This document shows, one piece after another, positions 17,420 to 25,842 of a stretch of 64,000 bases of DNA (positions are counted from its first letter, which is position 1; each line of letters begins with the position of its first letter). A program made the translations under genes and the position numbers. The stretch comes from Lysobacter sp. cf310 (lineage in GTDB: Bacteria; Pseudomonadota; Gammaproteobacteria; Xanthomonadales; Xanthomonadaceae), in assembly GCF_900114355.1 (NCBI RefSeq), contig NZ_FOSS01000001.1:1352368-1416367 (forward strand). Reading direction: 5' to 3'. The notes beneath the pieces were generated by a model that was not told the origin of the DNA, ran no database searches, and was given only the letters and a program-made list of their open reading frames with translations.

Positions 17420-17956
17420 GTGAACACCCCTACGTTTTCGGCCGACATCCACAAAGGCAAGGTCCTGATCTCCTCGCTGTTCCTGCTTGCGCTGGGCCTG
17501 GCGGCCGCCTACCTGGCCTACCGCGGACCCGACCCGAACAGCCTGAAGGCGATACTGCGCAACCCCGCCATCTTCTATCCCATGACGGTGCTGGGCGCCC
17601 TGTTGTTCCTGGGCCTGGGCTTGGTCGGCATGGCGAAGCTGCGCGGCGGCAGCCCTTTGAGGGCCGGGCCGGAAGGACTGGACCTGAGCGGCGATATCAA
17701 GATCCGCTGGAGCGACATCGCCGGTATCGAGCGCTATACCGACTTCACCACGCCGTCCTTGAACGGCTACAAGGTGCAGCTCAAGGATGCGGATCGGTTC
17801 CTGGCCGCGCACCGCGATCACCGGCTCTACCAGCGCATGCTGTCCGCGCACGCCACGGTGTCTACCCCGGTGGTCGTGTACACCAACAGCCTGCAGATGG
17901 ATCACGACCGGTTCCAGCGCGTGGTCGGGCACTATCTCGCCAGCGGCACCGGCTGA
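17420..17956 (+). CDS. Two-helix membrane protein with PH-like domain (STM3941-like)
   Basis: This 178-residue protein has hydrophobic helices at about residues 16-36 and 52-74, then a soluble domain with LRAGPEGLDLSGDIKIRWSD, the pattern of the STM3941 family (strand, 'GL/GI', 'I.W.DI..I'). GTG at 17420 is chosen because GAGGCG precedes it and the upstream in-frame extension is arginine/proline-rich filler. It lies 183 bp after the DUF2894 gene and may be independent. Function is unknown. Confidence 0.65.
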   Translation: MNTPTFSADIHKGKVLISSLFLLALGLAAAYLAYRGPDPNSLKAILRNPAIFYPMTVLGALLFLGLGLVGMAKLRGGSPLRAGPEGLDLSGDIKIRWSDIAGIERYTDFTTPSLNGYKVQLKDADRFLAAHRDHRLYQRMLSAHATVSTPVVVYTNSLQMDHDRFQRVVGHYLASGTG

Positions 17957-17977
17957 AGCGTGCGCGGCGCAGAGCGC

Positions 17978-20836
17978 CTACTTGCGGCCGCGCCGCAGGT
18001 AGTCCGCCAGCTGTGCGATCTGTTCCGCGCCGAGGCCTGCCGCTTGCGGGCGCATCGCGCCTTCGCTCAAGGCGTAGACGATGCGCTCGCGCGGATGGCG
18101 GGCGATCACCTCGCGCGGCGGGATGTTGCCCACGGCGTGGTCGTGACAGGCCGCGCAACGCTGACCGTAGATCGCCTCGACGGCCACACCCGTCAACGCG
18201 TTCGAGGGCGCGGACGGCACCACGGTCGCGACCGTGGGCGGCACGGGCGCCGGCCGACTTATGCGGCGCCCACCCAAACCGAAGGCCTGGATGCGGTCGG
18301 TGCCGACGTACACCTGGCCGCCGCCGAACGCCGGCTCGTTGTACTTGCCGCTGGTGTGCAGCTCGCCCGGCGCGCTGCGCCATAGCAGGCGCAGGTTCTC
18401 GGCCTCCAAGGCATACAACACCGGGCGCGGCGCACCGGCCCCGCTCAACAGCGCCGAGCGCGGCGCGTTCTCGTCCAGCACCCATACGATTGCATGGTCC
18501 GCGCCCAGGCTGGTGACCACGGGCGACCCCGGATTGCCCAGCACCAGCGTGGTCTCGCGACGGTCGATGGCCAGGAACGGAGGCCGTCCCGCAGCGCGCA
18601 CCACCCGCACCCGCACCAGCGAGGGCGGCACGCTGTCCGCCGAGCCCGGCGCGCGCTTGCTGTTGCCGGTGACGAACAGATAGTCCGTGCCGCGCCGATC
18701 GCGGAAGGTCGCGGGCAGCGAACGCGAACGCGCCAGATCCAGCGCGGCGTCCTGCTCGGAATAGGGGCCGAATACGTTCAAGGGCCCGCGCGTGCCGAAC
18801 TGCGGCTGCGCCTGCGGCGGCAGCAAGGACGCATCGCCGGCAGCGTCGTCGGAACACGGCGGGCGCCGATCCAGACGCCCGGGCATGCGGTCGCGATCGA
18901 GCAGATAGACATTGCCCTGCTTGCCGCCCAACGCGAGCAGGCGCCGCGCATCGCCCGAGGCCGCTTCCGGCAACAGCACGGCGCCGCCCGAGCCCAGGTC
19001 GATATCCATCTTCGCGCTTTGGCAATAGTTGAACGGCGTGTAGCTGCCGCTGAGCACGAAGCCGCGTTCGCCGGGCGGCGTCAGTTGCAGCGCCGACTGC
19101 GTCCAGTCATGCGCGCTGTCCTGATACCCCTCGAAGCCGCTGCCGGTGACCACGTAGACCCGCCCCTCGGCATCGACCGCGGGCCCGCCCGCGCCCCAGA
19201 TACCGCCGCTGCCGCGGTGCGGCATCGCCACCGCCGCGAACGCGCTGCTCACCACGGCCCGTCGCGTATCCACCGCCGCCAGCCAACCGGTCTCGCTCTC
19301 GCCAAACACCACGTACAGCTGCCCGCCGTCGGGCGACAGGTTCAAGGCGCCGCGTTGCACACGGAAATCGAAGCGCCGCTTCGGCGGCACCCGTCGCGGG
19401 CCGGCGTTCGCGTTGACGGCGTTGAGGCGTTCTTCGTCCAGTCGCACCGGCCAGCCGGGCTGCACCGCGCCGCTGCCCAGATCCAGCGCATAGGCCTGCC
19501 AGCGCGCCTTGGGATCGCAGTGGGTCACGTACACGCGGCCGCGCCTGGCATCGATCACCGGCGTGCTCAGGATGCCGGTGGCAACACCGTCCAGCGGCGC
19601 CGGCTGCAGATGGCAAGGCGCGCCCAGACGCGTGCGCCACAGAATGCGACCGGCCGCGATATCGCCGCGCTTGGCCGCGGCGATGGCGTAGACATAACCC
19701 GTATTGCTGGCCGCGATCACCACCGGGAAGCTTTGCCCGCGCAGCGGCCCCTGGGTGAGCGTGAGCCGGTCCAGATACAGCGGCGAGGCATACAGGCGCG
19801 CGGGCTGGCCGCCCTCGCCGTCCAGCGGCAACGATTGCCAGACCTCGCCGAAGCCGGCCTCGTCGACATTGCCCGGCTTCAACACGCGCTCGTCGCGGCG
19901 CCAACCGGAACGGGCCGCGTCGATATGGAAGCCGGCGCGCTCGGGGCTTGCGGCCGCGACCACGTCGGCCGACGCTGTCTCGGCGCGCGGGCCGCTCGCC
20001 CGCAGCCCATCGCGCGGCAGCTGCGCTCCGGCCGACCACGCGATCGCATTGAGCAACAAGGTCGCCAGCTGCGGCTGCTCCAGCGCGCTCAGATAGTGCG
20101 CGCCGCTGTAGACGAAACCGCGGCCGCCGCCCTCGCGCTCGAAGGCCCAGGCCACCGTGGCGTCCTCGGCGCGGTCCTCCATCACAGGGCGCCCCGCGCG
20201 GAACTGCGGATGCAGCGTGGTCTTGAGCACCGGTATGCGCTTGCCGCCGCCCGGCGCGAAACGGAAGGTGGGATAGAACTCGTCGCGATAGGCGAACGCG
20301 GCCACGCCACGGCTCAACGTTCCGCCGGCGGCGGTCGGCACGAGCTCCGCCCACTGCGTGCTGCGATCGAACATGCCCTCGCGCGCGCCGCCCAGCCAGC
20401 GCGACAAACCCAGGTCCTCGCCCATCGGTACCGTCGAGGCCTGGTGCAGGGCGACCAGTCCGACGCCCCGTTGCATCAGCGTCTCGAAATGCCGGCGCCG
20501 TTGCGGATCGCGCAAGGGATGGCGCTCCAGACCGTCGAAGTACCAGACCACGGTGTCGGCGCCGTCCAGCGCGCGCGGGTCCTGCGGCCAGCCGTCGGGA
20601 TAAGCGACCACGCGCAGCGACGCGCGCGCCTGCGGCGTGGCCTCGATCAGCGCCTGCAGCTTGCGCACGCCCTGCGGGTAGTCGTGCTTGCCCGGCCCTT
20701 CGCTGGCGGTGCCGCCGATGATGACCACCGTGCGTGGCGGTTCGGCGCAGGCCGACATCAGAAGGCCGATCGCCAATACGCCTGCTCGCCAGCCGCCGTG
20801 CCACGCTGCGACAAGGCGGGCCTTGCGGACGCTCAT
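17978..20836 (-). CDS. ThuA - beta-propeller - cytochrome c fusion lipoprotein
   Basis: This protein has 952 residues in three parts. After a lipoprotein-type signal (hydrophobic run ending LLMSAC, with Met at the -3 position of the lipobox) comes a ThuA-like class-I-amidotransferase-fold domain (about 35-270; VVIIGGTASEGPGKHDYP, VVWYFDG, VALHQAS, VYSGAHYLSAL). A long PQQ-like beta-propeller follows (about 310-870; repeats of 'GRVYVVTGSG', 'LAALGGKQGNVYLLDRD'). The C-terminus holds a cytochrome c domain with CAACH haem attachment and Met ligand candidate in GAMRPQAAGL. ATG at 20836 is preceded by GGGAGG. It would act in the periplasm, probably as a sugar-related oxidoreductase or binding protein. 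It is a single-gene unit. Confidence 0.82.
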   Translation of the reverse strand: MSVRKARLVAAWHGGWRAGVLAIGLLMSACAEPPRTVVIIGGTASEGPGKHDYPQGVRKLQALIEATPQARASLRVVAYPDGWPQDPRALDGADTVVWYFDGLERHPLRDPQRRRHFETLMQRGVGLVALHQASTVPMGEDLGLSRWLGGAREGMFDRSTQWAELVPTAAGGTLSRGVAAFAYRDEFYPTFRFAPGGGKRIPVLKTTLHPQFRAGRPVMEDRAEDATVAWAFEREGGGRGFVYSGAHYLSALEQPQLATLLLNAIAWSAGAQLPRDGLRASGPRAETASADVVAAASPERAGFHIDAARSGWRRDERVLKPGNVDEAGFGEVWQSLPLDGEGGQPARLYASPLYLDRLTLTQGPLRGQSFPVVIAASNTGYVYAIAAAKRGDIAAGRILWRTRLGAPCHLQPAPLDGVATGILSTPVIDARRGRVYVTHCDPKARWQAYALDLGSGAVQPGWPVRLDEERLNAVNANAGPRRVPPKRRFDFRVQRGALNLSPDGGQLYVVFGESETGWLAAVDTRRAVVSSAFAAVAMPHRGSGGIWGAGGPAVDAEGRVYVVTGSGFEGYQDSAHDWTQSALQLTPPGERGFVLSGSYTPFNYCQSAKMDIDLGSGGAVLLPEAASGDARRLLALGGKQGNVYLLDRDRMPGRLDRRPPCSDDAAGDASLLPPQAQPQFGTRGPLNVFGPYSEQDAALDLARSRSLPATFRDRRGTDYLFVTGNSKRAPGSADSVPPSLVRVRVVRAAGRPPFLAIDRRETTLVLGNPGSPVVTSLGADHAIVWVLDENAPRSALLSGAGAPRPVLYALEAENLRLLWRSAPGELHTSGKYNEPAFGGGQVYVGTDRIQAFGLGGRRISRPAPVPPTVATVVPSAPSNALTGVAVEAIYGQRCAACHDHAVGNIPPREVIARHPRERIVYALSEGAMRPQAAGLGAEQIAQLADYLRRGRK

Positions 20837-20963
20837 CGACGCCTCCCACGGATCGGCCGAACCCGGGCCTGAGCGCATCCTAGCCCCGCCGCCCGCCCGC
20901 AAGCGGCGGGCCGGCCTATGTTCACTCGACAGTTTTTGTTTGCGCTCGCGCGGCTCGGCGCCG

Positions 20964-21434
20964 TCAGCGCCCGCGCGCGAGCCTGCGATCCAGCGACCAG
21001 CGCCCGCCGCCCTTGAACGCCATGTACAGCGAGAGGAACAGCATCAGCACGGGGTACTCGATGCCGCGATCTATCCACGGCCAGGTGGGCCCCAGGGCCA
21101 GACTGATGCCGACCATTTCGAACGCGAGCAACAGCGCGACCGCGCGGGTGCGCAAGCCCAGCGCCAAGGCCAGCGCGCCCACCGTCTCCAGCAGCATCAC
21201 TAAGAACGCCAGCTGCGGCGCGAATGGCAGTCCCATGACCTTGTCGATCAGTCCGATCGAGCCCGCCATGGGATCGGCCATGGAGCCGTGCGCGATGCCC
21301 AGCGCCTTGGGCAAGCCATGCGTGAGGATGACGATGGCGAACACCAGCCTGAGCAACGCGTACGCCGCAGCCTCGTAACGCGTCGCAGACTCGGCCGAGG
21401 TGGCGCCCGCGACAGCGGAAGGCTCGAGGCTCAT
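20964..21434 (-). CDS. DoxX family membrane protein
   Basis: This 156-residue protein has four predicted transmembrane helices (about 25-45, 70-90, 95-115 and 125-145). The DoxX pattern is clear: AYALLRLVFAIVILTHGLPK, then PFAPQLAFLVMLLETVGALALALGL and YPVLMLFLSLYMAFKGGG. Its ATG overlaps the stop of the DUF3861 gene by four bases, so it is the last gene of the six-gene operon that runs from 24308 down. DoxX proteins occur in thiol/quinone redox contexts; the specific role here is unknown. Confidence 0.85.
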   Translation of the reverse strand: MSLEPSAVAGATSAESATRYEAAAYALLRLVFAIVILTHGLPKALGIAHGSMADPMAGSIGLIDKVMGLPFAPQLAFLVMLLETVGALALALGLRTRAVALLLAFEMVGISLALGPTWPWIDRGIEYPVLMLFLSLYMAFKGGGRWSLDRRLARGR

Positions 21435-21730
21435 GGCGCACCGCCGTTCGCGCCCACCCGCGACTTCAGGTTGCCGATGAGCACCCGCACGGCGGGCCGG
21501 ATGTCCGCGAACAAGGGATCGTCGCGATGCGCGAGCATGACCCCGCTGAACAATTTCAGGCCGATCGCCAGCGCGCCGGCATCGTCCGAGGAATAAGGGC
21601 TGCCGTCGCGTACGCGCTGAACGATGGCCAGCAGGTCGTCGTGCTGCTCGACCTCGAAGCTGACCTCGGCTTCGCTTTCGCCGAGGGCTGTTACGCGCAC
21701 ACGGTAACGATGCGATCGGTGGGATGTCAT
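21431..21730 (-). CDS. DUF3861 family protein
   Basis: This is a 99-residue protein. It begins HRYRVRVTALGES and continues with LSF-like 'EVSFEVEQHDDLLAIVQRV' and a C-terminal helix LAIGLKLFSGVMLAHRDDPLF, which together match DUF3861. The start ATG at 21730 is used; upstream frame sequence is antisense to the next gene. It lies between the tautomerase (41-bp gap) and DoxX (4-bp overlap). Function unknown. Confidence 0.78.
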   Translation of the reverse strand: MTSHRSHRYRVRVTALGESEAEVSFEVEQHDDLLAIVQRVRDGSPYSSDDAGALAIGLKLFSGVMLAHRDDPLFADIRPAVRVLIGNLKSRVGANGGAP

Positions 21731-21771
21731 GGACTGGGCTCCTGATGAACGACGAGGCTCGGCCTTGGGCG

Positions 21772-21987
21772 CTACGGCTGAGGCGACAACCCCATCTTCT
21801 CCAGCGTCAGGGTCTCGTCGGCGCGACCCCAGCCGCCGTCGGCGACCTCCTCGACCAGGACCATCGAGTAAGGGCGCACGCCTTCGCCGAAGTACTCGAC
21901 GAACAGGGCGGTGGTGCGATGGATGAGCTCTTCCTTGCGTTGGTGATCGAGGATCCCTTGCGGGAACTTGTAGTTGGCGAACGGCAT
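21772..21987 (-). CDS. 4-oxalocrotonate tautomerase-family protein
   Basis: This 71-residue protein starts Met-Pro, so after Met removal Pro1 would be the catalytic base typical of the family. The body (FPQGILDHQRKEELIHRTTALFVEYFGEG, then YSMVLVEEV and GGWGRADE) follows the beta-alpha-beta tautomerase fold with the late 'GGWGRA' loop. It sits within the LysR-flanked operon of two SDRs, DUF1097 and DoxX, and probably handles keto-enol or dehalogenation chemistry on the same substrate class. The substrate is unknown. Confidence 0.85.
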   Translation of the reverse strand: MPFANYKFPQGILDHQRKEELIHRTTALFVEYFGEGVRPYSMVLVEEVADGGWGRADETLTLEKMGLSPQP

Positions 21988-22023
21988 GGCGTACTCCTGA
22001 CTGTCGTTGCGGTGGTCGTCGCC

Positions 22024-22527
22024 TCAGGCGACGGAATGAGAGGAGGCCGCGGTGGTGACGCGGTGCGCCCAGGCGTGGGCCAGGAATCCGGCCAGGCTGC
22101 CGACGGCCGCGGCCAGGCCCAACTGCGCGAACGTGGCCGGCGTGGGCGGCTGGTGCGAGGCGAAGTAGGCGACCAACCCGAGAAAGAACCCCAGTACGTT
22201 GTTGAACACCGGCAGCTTGGCCAGCGCCAGCGCGACCACGGTGATCGCCATCACCGCCACGCTGATCGCGTACGGACCGAGCAGCGGATTCATCAGCGCC
22301 AGCAAGTGCGCCGCGCCCAGGCCCAGCGCCAAACCGATCAGCACGCAGCCCAGATTGATCAGACCGTTGCGCCAGTTCAGGCCGCGCGTGAAGTAGGCGA
22401 TCCAGCCGACGAACATCGCCCACACTGGCAGCTCCAGCACCAGCAGGCTGAAAGTGGCCGCCGAGGACGCGACCACGGATTCGCCCACGATCATCTGGAG
22501 TTGGCGTGCGAATCCTTCAGCGCGCAT
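22024..22527 (-). CDS. DUF1097 family inner-membrane protein
   Basis: This 167-residue protein has about five transmembrane helices spanning residues ~18-160. The glycine/alanine-rich helices, WIAYFTRGLNWRNGLINLGCVLIG and the late FFLGLVAYFAS, match DUF1097 (YcdZ-like) membrane proteins. ATG at 22527 lies inside the end of the upstream SDR gene (11-bp overlap), so translation is coupled. Function is unknown; the setting suggests transport or membrane support for the operon's redox chemistry. Confidence 0.75.
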   Translation of the reverse strand: MRAEGFARQLQMIVGESVVASSAATFSLLVLELPVWAMFVGWIAYFTRGLNWRNGLINLGCVLIGLALGLGAAHLLALMNPLLGPYAISVAVMAITVVALALAKLPVFNNVLGFFLGLVAYFASHQPPTPATFAQLGLAAAVGSLAGFLAHAWAHRVTTAASSHSVA

Positions 22528-23449
22528 GGGCCTGCTCCTGGTCCATGCGCGGCGCCAGCAGGTCCGCCAGTTCGATGCGGCGCAGGAACTCCGCGCGGAT
22601 GCGGTCGGCGACCGCCGCCACCACCGCGCAACCATCGTCGGACGGGTCCACATGCACGCGGAACGGGCGCTGGCCATAGGGCGCGGCGACCACGTCGACG
22701 ACCGCGGCGGCGACGCTGGCCGGATCCGCATCGGCCGGTTCGCAGGCGGCCAGGTTCGCGAGCGCGGTTTCGGCCAATCCGCGCGTCGCGCCGTGGTCGT
22801 ATTCGGCCTGACGCGCTTCGTCCGCCGGCTTGCCGGCGTGGAGGAAATGGTTGGTGCCCTGGGTAAACGCGCCGGGCACCACGATGGCGGTCTCGATGCC
22901 CCAGCGCGCGAGTTCGCTGGCGTAGCTCACCGCCAGCGCGTCCATCGCGGCCTTGGCGGCGAAGTACGGCGCCAGGTAGGGCGGCGTGCCGCCGCGGTGG
23001 CTGCTGCTGCCGATCCACAGCAGAAGACCGCGCCCCTGGCGGCGCAGCTGCGGCAGGGCGGCGCGGTTCACGCGCTGGGCGCCGAGCACGTTGACGTCAT
23101 AGGCCTGCGCATACTGCTCGGGCGTGAAGGCCTCGGCCGCGCCGAACACCATGTGCCCGGCGTTGTGCATCACCACATCGATGCGGCCGTGTTCGGCGAC
23201 GATCCGGGCGATCGCGGCCTCGGCCGAGGGCTGCGACTGCACGTCGAGTTCGACCGTGCGCAGATCGACGCCGTGCTGCTGCGCGTAGTCGCGCACGGCC
23301 TGCACTTGCGGCGCGTTGCGGCCGGCGCTGTCGCGCATGCTCGCGTACACGGTGTGGCCGGCATGGGCCAGCGCGCGCGCGGACATCGCGCCGAAACCGC
23401 TGGAAGCGCCGGTCACCAGGATCACGTTTTTCATAGTCGGGCCTTGCAT
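22517..23449 (-). CDS. SDR family oxidoreductase
   Basis: This 310-residue classical SDR has the cofactor motif VTGASSGFG (residues ~12-20), HNAG, the catalytic serine in IGSSSH and Tyr-x-x-x-Lys in APYFAAKAAMDAL. Its length and the C-terminal ADRIRAEFLRRI tail fit the retinol-dehydrogenase-like branch. ATG at 23449 is preceded by GGAG at nine bases; an internal ATG five codons on is possible. It is the second gene of the operon headed by the SDR at 23532-24308. Confidence 0.88.
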   Translation of the reverse strand: MQGPTMKNVILVTGASSGFGAMSARALAHAGHTVYASMRDSAGRNAPQVQAVRDYAQQHGVDLRTVELDVQSQPSAEAAIARIVAEHGRIDVVMHNAGHMVFGAAEAFTPEQYAQAYDVNVLGAQRVNRAALPQLRRQGRGLLLWIGSSSHRGGTPPYLAPYFAAKAAMDALAVSYASELARWGIETAIVVPGAFTQGTNHFLHAGKPADEARQAEYDHGATRGLAETALANLAACEPADADPASVAAAVVDVVAAPYGQRPFRVHVDPSDDGCAVVAAVADRIRAEFLRRIELADLLAPRMDQEQAHAR

Positions 23450-23531
23450 GGTGAATCTCCATTTAGAGCGCGCACGACGCGTGCGGCGGGAAGTGGCGAA
23501 CAGGGACTGAGGCAGGGGATGCGGCGAGGAG

Positions 23532-24308
23532 TCAGGCGTAGCCGCCGTTGACGCGCAGGACCTGGGCGTTGACCCAGCCGCCGTCCGGACCGGCCAGGAA
23601 CGCGACCGCGGCGGCGATCTCTTCGGGGGTGCCCAGACGCTCCAGCGGCGCGAGCTTGGCGATGCGATCGATCTGCTCGTCGGTCTTGCCGTTGAAGAAC
23701 AGTTCGGTGCCGACCGGGCCGGGCGCGATCGCGTTGACGGTGATGCCGCGCCCGCGCAATTCGTTCGCGAGCACCGGCACCATCCCTTCCACGCCGGCCT
23801 TGGAGGCGATGTAAGGCCCGTAGTTGGGAAAGGCCTTGGCGATCACGCTGGTGGAGAAGGCGATGATGCGACCGCCCTCGCCCAGGTGTCGGGCCGCGTT
23901 CGCCAGCACCAGGAAGCTGCCGCGCAGATTGGTGGCGACGACGCGGTCGAAGTCGGCCAGGCTGGACTCGGCGATCGGCGCGATCGGCATGATGCCCGCG
24001 CAGTTCACCACCGCATCGATGCGGCCGTAGGCCTCCAAGGTGGCGGCGAACATGCGGCTGACGTCCTGCGCGTCGCTCACGTCGCCCTGCACGGCGATGG
24101 CGATGCCGCCCTGTGCGCGCAGGTCCTGTACGACGGCCTCGGCGCCGGCGGCGTTGCCGGCGTAGTTGACGACGACGGCGAAACCGTCGGCGGCCAGGCG
24201 CTGCGCGATGGCGCGGCCGATGCCGCGCGAGCCGCCGGTGACCAGGGCGACCTTGGCGCTGGCGGGGGCGGAAACGGACGCCTCGGTGGGGGCTGCGGTG
24301 CTGCTCAT
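23532..24308 (-). CDS. SDR family oxidoreductase (FabG-like)
   Basis: This 258-residue classical SDR has TGGSRGIG, NCAG, the serine in FSTSVI, YIASK (Tyr-x-x-x-Lys), APGPVGTELF and the C-terminal VNGGYA. It is close in layout to FabG and to 3-oxoacyl reductase-like enzymes; the substrate is not evident. ATG at 24308 follows CGGAG; an ATG 17 codons upstream lacks such support. It is the first gene of a six-gene minus-strand operon and is divergent from the LysR gene at 24434, which probably regulates it. Confidence 0.88.
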   Translation of the reverse strand: MSSTAAPTEASVSAPASAKVALVTGGSRGIGRAIAQRLAADGFAVVVNYAGNAAGAEAVVQDLRAQGGIAIAVQGDVSDAQDVSRMFAATLEAYGRIDAVVNCAGIMPIAPIAESSLADFDRVVATNLRGSFLVLANAARHLGEGGRIIAFSTSVIAKAFPNYGPYIASKAGVEGMVPVLANELRGRGITVNAIAPGPVGTELFFNGKTDEQIDRIAKLAPLERLGTPEEIAAAVAFLAGPDGGWVNAQVLRVNGGYA

Positions 24309-24433
24309 GTCTATGCTCCGGTGGGGCTCGGCGTCGGGCGACGCGAGGGACGGGGGCATTGTTCTTGTTGAGACCAGCTGGATAAATCAGCAATAATTGG
24401 CAATAGAATTCAAAAATCGATAACAATCCGGGC
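24309..24433. promoter_or_regulatory. AT-rich divergent promoter region between SDR operon and lysR
   Basis: This 125-bp stretch is markedly AT-rich compared with its surroundings, especially 24384-24425 (AATAATTGGCAATAGAATTC and following). It must hold the promoters of both the SDR operon and the LysR gene. No single perfect LysR box stands out. Confidence 0.5.
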
Positions 24434-25342
24434 ATGGACCGTTTCGATTCCTTCCAGTTGTTCACCCGCATCGTCGAGCTGGGCAGCTTCACCCGTGCCG
24501 CTGGCGCGCTCGGCATGCCGCGCGCCACCGCCACCTACGCAATGAAGGAACTCGAGGCGCGCCTGGGCACGCGCCTGCTCGAACGCACCACGCGCCAGGT
24601 GCGGCCGACCCTGGACGGTCAGGCCTTCTACGAACGCTGCGTGCATCTGCTCGCCGACCTGGACGACGCCGAATCCTCCTTGCGCACCATCGCCAGCAAT
24701 CCGCGCGGCACCTTGCGTCTGGATCTGCACGGCACCCACGCGACCCGCATCGTGCTGCCGCGCATCGACGAGTTCCGCAGCCGCTATCCGCAAATTGACC
24801 TGACCATCAGCAGCGGCGATCGCCTGGTCGACCTGGTACGCGAAGGCATCGATTGCGTCGTGCGCGCGGGCACGCCCAAGGATTCCTCGCTGGTGGCGCG
24901 GCGGCTCGCGGTCATGCCCGAAGTGGTGTGCGCCAGCCCGGAATACCTGCAGTACTTCGGCACGCCGCGGCATCCGGACGAGTTGTCCTCGCACCAGTCG
25001 GTCGGCTTCTTCGCCAGCGGCCAGGATCGGCGCTACCCGTTCGAATTGATCGTGGACGGCCAGGTGCGCGAGTTCGAACTCGGCGGCTGGATCGCGGTGA
25101 ACGATGCCGAGAGCTACGTGACGTGCGCGCTGCGCGGTTGCGGGCTGATCCAGCTGCCGCGCTATCACGTCGAAGAGGAACTGCGCGACGGCCGCCTGGT
25201 GGAGGTGCTGGACGCCTGGCCCAGCACCGGCATCCCGGTATCGGCGATGTATCCCTCGCACCGCCAGTTGTCGCCGCGCGTGCGCGTGTTCGTGGATTGG
25301 GTGGCGCAGGTGTACGCGGAGCGGTTCGGCAGTCCGTCCTAA
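24434..25342 (+). CDS. LysR-family transcriptional regulator
   Basis: This 302-residue regulator has the helix-turn-helix at residues 1-60 (FQLFTRIVELGSFTRAAGAL, then RATATYAMKELEARLG) and an effector domain with DLTISSGDRLVDLVREGIDC, characteristic of the CrgA/AaeR-like branch. It is divergent from the operon of two SDRs, DUF1097, tautomerase, DUF3861 and DoxX. Divergent LysR genes usually control the adjacent operon in response to a substrate or intermediate, so a role as activator of that operon is likely. Confidence 0.9.
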   Translation: MDRFDSFQLFTRIVELGSFTRAAGALGMPRATATYAMKELEARLGTRLLERTTRQVRPTLDGQAFYERCVHLLADLDDAESSLRTIASNPRGTLRLDLHGTHATRIVLPRIDEFRSRYPQIDLTISSGDRLVDLVREGIDCVVRAGTPKDSSLVARRLAVMPEVVCASPEYLQYFGTPRHPDELSSHQSVGFFASGQDRRYPFELIVDGQVREFELGGWIAVNDAESYVTCALRGCGLIQLPRYHVEEELRDGRLVEVLDAWPSTGIPVSAMYPSHRQLSPRVRVFVDWVAQVYAERFGSPS

Positions 25343-25376
25343 CGCCCCCGGCGAACGCGCGGCGGCCCGGACCACG

Positions 25377-25390
25377 ACTAATTACATAGT
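25377..25390. promoter_or_regulatory. BlaI operator dyad 1
   Basis: ACTA at 25377-25380 and TAGT at 25387-25390 are inverted around 6 bp. The last base is the first base of the -35 hexamer TTGACA (25390-25395), so a bound repressor would block RNA polymerase. It shares arms and length (14 bp) with dyad 2. Confidence 0.55.
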
Positions 25391-25418
25391 TGACAACCCC
25401 TGCAGCCGCGCCTAGGCT
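25390..25418 (+). promoter_or_regulatory. Sigma-70 promoter of the blaI-like operon
   Basis: The -35 hexamer TTGACA (25390-25395) is a perfect consensus. After a 17-bp spacer comes TAGGCT (25413-25418), a partial -10. It lies 32 bp upstream of the blaI-like ATG and is flanked by two matching 14-bp dyads. Confidence 0.6.
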
Positions 25419-25425
25419 GGCCACA

Positions 25426-25439
25426 ACTAAAGAATTAGT
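25426..25439. promoter_or_regulatory. BlaI operator dyad 2
   Basis: ACTAA (25426-25430) and TTAGT (25435-25439) are inverted around 4 bp. It lies just downstream of the expected transcription start and 10 bp before the blaI-like ATG. Same 14-bp length and ACTA/TAGT ends as dyad 1. Confidence 0.55.
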
Positions 25440-25449
25440 GACGCCCCGC

Positions 25450-25842
25450 ATGGCCCGACCCGCATCCCAATCGGTGACCGAAGCCGAGCAGGCCATCCTG
25501 GAGGTGCTGTGGGAATTGGGCGAAGCCTCGGTACGCGAGGTCGCCAATGCCCTGGCCGAGCAGAAGCCCGTCGCCTACACCACCGTGCTGACCATGCTCG
25601 GTATCCTGCACAAGAAGGACCTGGTGACGTTCCGCCAGGAAGGGCGCGCCTTCATCTATCGCCCCAGCCTGACCAAGGCCGACGTGCGCGAACGCGCGCT
25701 CAGCCATTTGATGACGCAGCTGTTCGACGGCTCGCCCGAAGCGCTGGCCCTGCACCTGATCGAGAACCACGACGTCGACCCCGGCAAGATCGCGGCGCTG
25801 CGCGATAAGGTCCGCGCGGCGCGGAACAAGGGCAAAGCATGA
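25450..25842 (+). CDS. blaI: BlaI/MecI/CopY-family transcriptional repressor
   Basis: This 130-residue repressor has a winged helix-turn-helix (SVTEAEQAILEVLWELGEASVREVANAL, then VAYTTVLTMLGILHKKDLV and the FRQEGRAFIYRP wing) and a C-terminal dimerisation helix region (LSHLMTQLFDGSPEALALHL). ATG at 25450 is preferred; the frame could open at a TTG at 25390, but that codon is part of the -35 hexamer. It overlaps the BlaR1-like gene by four bases (ATGA). It is expected to repress its own operon through the two dyads and to be cleaved on signalling by the metallopeptidase. Confidence 0.9.
   Translation: MARPASQSVTEAEQAILEVLWELGEASVREVANALAEQKPVAYTTVLTMLGILHKKDLVTFRQEGRAFIYRPSLTKADVRERALSHLMTQLFDGSPEALALHLIENHDVDPGKIAALRDKVRAARNKGKA

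Noticed and set aside
18494-20872. A 792-codon plus-strand frame opposite the ThuA fusion
   Set aside because: Shadow frame; the minus-strand gene has three recognisable domains.
25390-25449. Longer BlaI protein starting at TTG 25390
   Set aside because: That TTG is the first codon of a perfect -35 hexamer, and the homologous region begins at ATG 25450.
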